Positions 58,261 through 64,000 of a stretch of DNA of 64,000 nucleotides are shown here, one piece after another (the stretch's first letter is position 1; every line of letters begins with the position of its first letter). The DNA lies in assembly GCF_028372415.1 (NCBI RefSeq), contig NC_092875.1:355252233-355316232 (forward strand). The letters are read 5' to 3'. This DNA comes from Notamacropus eugenii (taxonomy: Eukaryota > Chordata > Mammalia > Diprotodontia > Macropodidae). Below the pieces are notes generated by a model. It saw only the letters and a program-made list of their open reading frames with translations. It did no database searches and was not told where the DNA came from. The position numbers and the translations under genes are program-made.

Positions 58261-59213
58261 AAGGGATTATATATGTCTATATAGATAGATAGATAGATCT
58301 ATAGAAAGTGTTTTGTAATGCCTGAAAAGGGAAGAACATTATCTGTGGGGCTTTTTGTGAATTTCAATTTCAAGTTCAATAAGAGTCAGCAATATATCAC
58401 TTGCAAGTAAAGCTCACCTTAAACTAGTTTGAGAGCTATAGTATTCAGTATTAAGGAGAGATAGTCCTTTTGTGCTCGGCCATTGTCAGTCACATCTGAG
58501 ATGTTGTGTTCAGATACTATTTTTATGAAGGGTTAGTAGCTAAGCTGTAGAATATCCAGAGGAAGATGATCAGATACTGAAGATCCTCAATTTCATGTCA
58601 TTTGAGAATCTGTTGAAGGAGCTATGGATATTTGACCAGAAATAGAAAAGCTTTCTCCCTGTTATTTCCCACCCTTCCACTATTACTATTATTGTACTTT
58701 ATGACTGGACTTCCACAGACAGCTCCTGTCTTGAAGGTAGGCTGTTCTAATTGTTTATCTCAGTCTAGTTGACCAGACCCAAATCAGCACAGCTCTCCTC
58801 TTTCTCCCTCTCATGCCTCTTTTCAACTTGTTCTTTGGGAACTGTAGCAAAATCAACACAGTGCTGCTTTAAGACAGAGAGTGTGGAATGATTCCCATAC
58901 TGGTCCATTCACCATTCTTGGTGATGGGGTGCTTGGATCCCAATTCTGAAATCACATTTCTCTCTAAAAATCACATTTCTCCCTAGCCTCAAAACACTGT
59001 CCTAGGCAGTTTATTCTCAGCCCAAGAGCATAGCTTGCCCTAGCAAAACTTTTATCTCTTTTCCTGATACAGTAGCCAGCTGGACCTATAGAATTTATTA
59101 GTTTGACCCAGCTGTGTACTGAGTCATAACAACAGTTACTACTCATTGATAGTATGTATCCTAGACTTGGATATATGTATACTCCCTTACAATTATATTG
59201 CCTAACAAGACAT
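58261..59213. other. Unique sequence with a short (TAGA)n, no gene seen
   Basis: A TAGA run lies at about 58277-58298. Otherwise no named repeat or coding frame. Confidence 0.5.
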
Positions 59214-59651
59214 TGATGAGAATAGCCTGGTATTACTTAGTCAGTCCTGACCATTAGTTGACTTGGTGATGTTTCAGGCCTAAAGCCACACTTCCATGTA
59301 GCCCTACCTTGGGTTATTTCTCAATGAACTCTGGGTAAAATAACTGTGCAGTAGATACTAAAAGTGCATGTTCCTTTAAGAACTAACCACTCCCTACTTC
59401 CACCCTGAATAACCTAATTAGCATATTTGACACATGTTTTACTATAGAATAGCCTATATAAACTTTACCTGTACCCTTCTAAGGTTGCTGGTTCCCTAAG
59501 AACTCTTGTCTGCTGTAAAGCATAATAAATCTTTACCACCATGACCTCAAGAATGCTTGAGTCCATGAAATTCTTTTCCAGATGGCCTATTCAGGAAACT
59601 CCACTCTTGGGGTTCTTCTATCATTCCCCTCTCTTTGCTGAGCCCTCATCA
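59214..59651 (+). mobile_element. Solo LTR related to the retroviral retrocopy
   Basis: 438 bp, starting TGATGAG and ending CTCATCA (a perfect 7-bp terminal inverted repeat). TATATAAA lies at 59455-59462 and AATAAA at 59524-59529. Near the end comes CTTGGGGTTCTTCTATCATT, like TTTGGGGTTCACTATCACCC in the U5 of the retrocopy at 6776-6757. Both LTRs share the terminal repeat and this U5 block, so they belong to related families. No target duplication is seen in the flanks. Confidence 0.68.
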
Positions 59652-59719
59652 CTAGGACTGCTCAAATCAAAACATGCTTCTTTGACCACCTACACACCTC
59701 TCCAACTGTGGTGTCTCCC

Positions 59720-59845
59720 TTTATTAAAAAACTTATATAAGCTCCTTGAAAGCAATAACTATATATTTTTTCATTTGTATCCCCAGTGATTACCATAGTG
59801 CCTGGCATATATTAGGCCCTTGATAAATGCTTTTGCATTCAATAA
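59720..59845 (+). mobile_element. L2/MIR 3'-end relic
   Basis: 'ataagctccttgaaagcaat', 'catttgtatccccagtgatt', 'catagtgcctggcatatatt' and 'cttgataaatgctt' are in the order of the L2/MIR-type end and fairly well kept. Confidence 0.65.
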
Positions 59846-60003
59846 TTCATGATGATATTTGAGCTACCTCCAAGCATACATGAAAGGCTATTTTGAAAGG
59901 CACAAAGATTAGTTTGCTTTCCTTGGTTCCAGAGAGCAAAACTGGGAGCAATGTATGGAAATCTCAGAAGTCAGGTTTCAGCTATATATTTAAAAAAAGC
60001 TTC

Positions 60004-60111
60004 CTATATCAGATTGCATACCATCTTGGGGAGGGAGGATAAGGGGGAGAAAATTTAAAACTCAAAGGCTTGTGGAACTGAATGTTGTAAACTAAAAATA
60101 AATAAATTTTC
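60004..60111 (+). mobile_element. Very short 5'-truncated L1 (3' end only)
   Basis: 108 bp: 'atcagattgcataccatctt', a purine-rich stretch, then 'gaactgaatgttgtaaacta' and an AAATAAATAAA-type tail. The flanks repeat AAAAAAGCTTC (59993-60003 and 60112-60122), an 11-bp target duplication. Confidence 0.88.
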
Positions 60112-60339
60112 AAAAAAGCTTCTTAACATTAATAGTGATTCTAATTTGGACCCAGTTGTCTTGGAAAGCAGTGGGTTCCATCTCACTGGTTGTATTAAAG
60201 TAAACGCTAGCTTGCTGTTTGTTGTGGAGGTGAAACTTGCTCAGGTAGGAGTGGGACTTCTGAGTACCCTTTTATCTCTGAATTTCTGTTATTACAATGC
60301 AATCCTTTGAATTCTTTGTAAAGTAACTTACAATTATTT

Positions 60340-60780
60340 TTTCAGCAACTGCTTGAGTTTACTCAAAATAAAAGTGCTAAGAATTCAGAAAAAGTTTTGT
60401 GCATTTGTTTCTTTTGTTTGATGCAAATGCTGTGTGCAGACACTGGTGTTTCTCTTTAAAATGTTTTTAATGTAATTTATACGTTGATTAATTTTTAATA
60501 TACCCTGTCAATTAATCACAACCTTTTGAAGTTTGCCAACATTGCTGACAGACAGACCTTAGAAGATGAGTCTAATCGCATGTCAGATGAGCCTTTTCAA
60601 CCATGCAGAGAGCTGGCTGGGCTGTCATCATAACAAGAATATTTCTATGCTGTTTGCTCAATGAGGCAACATTGCTGTCATTGTCTACCTGCTGTTCTAC
60701 ACTCAGGCTTTTTATTGTCAGACACCTGCCACCATTCCCACTTCAGTGACTATAAATGTAGCCACATGAGTACAAAACAA
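60340..60780. promoter_or_regulatory. Candidate conserved non-coding element
   Basis: Repeat-free, no coding frame. It holds a cluster of homeodomain-type sites (TGATTAATTTTTAATATACC at 60486-60505, GTCAATTAATCAC at 60508-60520), GACAGACAGA and an octamer-like ATGCAAAT (60422-60429). The look is that of an enhancer-type element. This is inference only. Confidence 0.25.
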
Positions 60781-61024
60781 AGAACCTGGACTATTTTTTG
60801 AAGAATCTAGGTTTTCTCATTTGGGACATACTTGTTACTTGATAGATTAGCAATCAGCTAGTGTTTACCTTCATGTTAACTGCGAGGCCTCTCAGGCACA
60901 TATACTATAGCCCAAATGGGTCGCTGTCATTTCAAATATAGTTTCTCTGGTGTTTGAAGTTGTCTAATTTGGTTTTTTGGGGGTTCCTAGAATATAAAAC
61001 AGGGAGGAGAGGGAAAGGAGAGAA

Positions 61025-61295
61025 TTAAGATTTCTGTGGTGCCTACTATGTTCCAGCCACTCTGCGAAAGATTTTACAAATATTATCTCATTTGTTCTTT
61101 GCAATAACCTGTCAAAGAAAGTGGTACTATTATTATCCCAATTTTATAGTTGATGAAACTAAGGAACAAAAGTTAAAGAATTTGCCCAATGTCACACAGT
61201 TAGCAAGTGTCTGAAACCCAATTTGAACTCAGGTCTTTTGTCTCTAAACTTAAGTGTTCTATCAGTTGCACCACCAAGTTGTCTCAACTTGGCAC
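61025..61295 (+). mobile_element. MIR SINE
   Basis: 'tgcctactatgttccagcca', 'acaaatattatctcatttgt', 'actattattatcccaatttt', 'gatgaaactaaggaacaaaa' and 'aatgtcacacagttagcaag' are the MIR order at nearly full length. Confidence 0.85.
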
Positions 61296-61869
61296 CTGCA
61301 AGACAGCATTCTGTGAAGGGTACCCACTTAATTTCTAAACTGCTCTACATCCTAGAGAATGCAGAAGGTGCTTAATTATTTTTGGGTTTATAGTGATGTT
61401 TCTTTTTAAACCTATTCATACTATATAGCTTATTCTAGCACTGACCATTCATTTGGAGTGGTCAATTCTTTCCCCATCTATTCATTTGTACTTACAGGTC
61501 AAAAAATTTGATTATTCTTGTTCTTCAGCACTCCTCTTTTCTTAGAAGAGAGATGCTGAGCTCAAATAATTGACTTGGCAGATAGGCTGGAAGTTTTGGC
61601 ATTGTGCATTTCATTGCTTCTTAATCTCTGCACTCTTTATGTTAAGTTAATGAATGTGATCTCAGAAAGTCACAATATGTAGACTATTTTACATTCGTCT
61701 TTGATCCTCCAGGTAGAGAGTATAATTGAAGCAATAGTAAATATGGTGGAAATAAGAGCTAAGAAAACAAAGGATGGTAGTATTTATATTTACTTAAATT
61801 ATGCTTTGATACTTAGACACTTAGCTGAACTTGAATTTTACATGAGAATGATGATTATAATGATGATGA

Positions 61870-61945
61870 TGAAAATCACATGTCATGTTTATATAGGACT
61901 TTAAGTTTTACAAAGTACTTTACACATCGCATTTGATCAGTATGG
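61870..61945 (+). mobile_element. MIR fragment
   Basis: 'gtttatataggactttaagt', 'tttacaaagtactttacaca' and 'tcgcatttgatca' match the 5' middle part of MIR. Confidence 0.6.
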
Positions 61946-64000
61946 GTACTCATTTGAATGGTGAATGTTACAGTCCAGGTCTCCCTTGTTTTTGTTATTT
62001 TCATCTTTGTCTTTCCATTAATCCATTACAGAAGATCCACACAATATTTTACCAAACTTGCCTTGATCTATTTATTGTGTGGATAAATTTATTTATTTAC
62101 CTTTTACCTTTCATTTAATGACCAGTCAGTCTTCTTTTTTTGTCATACATGTGCCTGAGACTATTTTAAATTTCACTTTTTACATGGAAGTCATTTTTGA
62201 TAATAGAGGAAAGTCTATGGTAGCCATTTTTCTTCCTCATCCTACACCAGCTGTGGTTCCTATGGTTACAGACTATTTGAATGTTTATAAATTTAAGAGG
62301 AGTGGTTTCCCTCCCTCTACTCAGTGCAACAGGGTTTAGGGATACTGAATCAGGAAACCAGCAGTAACTTCCATCACATTGCAAGGAGAGGTCCTTTGTC
62401 TCTACACTAGTCTCTTCAAATTCTAGAGTATTCTGTAATGTTCTACTTATGACTAAATGATACGAGAGAACATGACAATGTAATATGATATTAAGTAATA
62501 AAAAGTTATGATCATCTAAGTATTTTATTATTCTTTAACTATATAGGGTACTCCAAAAGTCTTAGTTCAGCTTTAAGCTTTAATAATTTAAAAGTAATGA
62601 GGATTTGCTTTGCATAAATGAGATCACCTCACATGGAGGTGGTTACATCAGAGATACCAGGAACCTGCTTCTAGTCGAGTACATTCTGCTTTCTCTTACC
62701 ATATGGATGGGACTATTCTCTTTCCAAAGTCTGTATAGTCAGAATTGGTTAAATCTTTAAAGCTACCAGATTGAGATAGTCTCATTCTCTCTCTTTCTAG
62801 CAGGGTCCGTGGGTATGAAGGGCAAATGTTTCTCCCCACGTTACAAAGCTAGTGTAAGAACACATAATTTTGTCATTGAACAACCTTTCCACTTAAATTC
62901 CAGGAAGATTTTCTTTTATCACATGGATTTAAATGACCTCAAATAAAATGAAAATTAAAATACTATTATTTTAGTAGGCCATTTCTTCACATTTCCAAAA
63001 TAACACTTCATTTTCTCCTCATTGAGTTGCAACACACCATAACAACATTCTGAGAGACTGAATTTAAGCTTTATTTTTAAAAAGATAATCTCTCTTAAGT
63101 AGTTTGAATTAAGGAACATGATTATTCAACTGTAACCAAGAGAATATGCTAAAATGCTGTTTCACATATTTCTCCAAGATTCATTTTGTAAACAGGACAT
63201 ACAGTAATAGAGGTAGCCTGGTTTGAACTTGAGAAAGATTGCATTCTGTGGCATTTCTTAGCTCCTTTAATTTTTTTCTGAAATATACATAATGATAAGC
63301 AGATGCTTCTACCAAGGAAGATTTCTTTGTCTGAAGAACACATTCTGATGTATAATGAAAAATAAACAAGAACAGATGTTTCTTTCTGTCCTCACTCAGA
63401 AACTAAACATTTTACCATTGGAATGGTTCAAGTATAATCATTTCTTGGAAGACTGATTAGTAAACAAATCTGACATCGGGCACCAATGGACATTTCATTT
63501 ATCCTGACAATTCAAAATATATCAAAGTTTATCCACAGATATTTATTTCTCTACTGTTGCAAATGACCCATATATTTGAATTGATATACAGAAATTTGAT
63601 ACAGGATATTCATTTCATTTTTTTATTCTCTTAATAACATATTCAAGCGTTGAATCACTGACAATTATTTATTCCAATAACACAAGCAGTGGCACATAAA
63701 ATTTAATTGTAATATTTATTATTTACAACTGAATAATTCAGCCCTATCCCATACCAAAAGCATTGCTGAAACATTTAAATGCTAAATGAGAAATAATTGA
63801 ATATTTTACTGAAGTTGAACAATAAGTAGTGAGTTTCAGAATAATTTCAGGAACCTTATTGGGCTTTGAAGAAACTTTGTTCATTGCATTATAGAGAATA
63901 AAACTACAATGTATATTCAGAATTATTTGGAGTATTGTACTAGATATCAGAAAGAGAAGATTTGAAAAGAATGAAAAAAGGTTTTCTTTTTAAAATTCAA
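61946..64000. other. Unique AT-rich sequence, no gene identified
   Basis: Frames up to 86 codons (62079-62339) have no motif. A DNA-transposon end lies at 62544. No named repeat otherwise. Confidence 0.5.
62544..62600 (+). mobile_element. DNA-transposon end (mariner-like terminal repeat)
   Basis: TAGGGTACTCCAAAAGTCTT continues AGTTCAGCTTTAAGCTTTAA. It is similar to AGGGTGTCCTAAAAGTCTTA at 20441. No partner end is found nearby. Confidence 0.35.

Overview
The window looks like an intergenic or intronic stretch of a marsupial genome. I found no intact host gene, no exon I would defend, and no tRNA or rRNA gene. The marsupial call rests on the repeats: a tRNA-derived SINE with the typical marsupial head (57160), LINE-1 and ORF1-only 'half-L1' (HAL1) elements with polypurine 3' ends, an RTE LINE with RTE-tailed SINEs, and many MIR/CORE-SINE and L2 relics. 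Which marsupial it is cannot be told from this sequence.

Layout. 0.2-0.9 kb: probable old LTR with a 182-bp-period tandem duplication. 4.77-6.98 kb: an internally deleted gammaretrovirus-like insertion on the minus strand that runs R-U5-...-U3-R-poly(A) between 13-bp target-site duplications, which means it is a LINE-mobilised copy of a retroviral RNA and not a provirus. 7-14.4 kb: old SINE, L2 and hAT relics. 14.45-18.9 kb: a full-length HAL1 inserted in an older HAL1. 21.0-22.3 kb: two 138-bp arms in inverted orientation, 93% identical, about 1 kb apart. 22.65 kb: a hAT MITE. 23.57-24.0 kb: a BTF3L4-like processed pseudogene. 24.95-29.28 kb: an old L1, with tandem monomers in its 5' region. 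31.77-32.38 kb: a young solo LTR with 6-bp target duplications. 33-40 kb: mainly unique AT-rich DNA with SINE and LTR relics. 40.75-48.99 kb: an L1 on the minus strand with a second, HAL1-type 5' region, interrupted by a HAL1 on the plus strand. 49.45-54.1 kb: a truncated HAL1 and a longer HAL1-like copy that still holds a scrap of ORF2. 54.96-58.26 kb: an old L1 broken by an RTE and SINEs. 59.21-59.65 kb: a solo LTR with the same terminal repeat as the retroviral RNA copy. 60.3-60.8 kb: repeat-poor sequence that could be a conserved non-coding element.

The genes here are all mobile-element or retrocopy remnants and do not form a pathway. What links them is shared machinery: the L1 enzyme set probably moved L1, HAL1, the BTF3L4 retrocopy and the retroviral RNA, and the RTE enzyme probably moved the RTE-tailed SINEs. 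Family names were assigned by recognition and not by a database search. Element edges without a stated target duplication are approximate.
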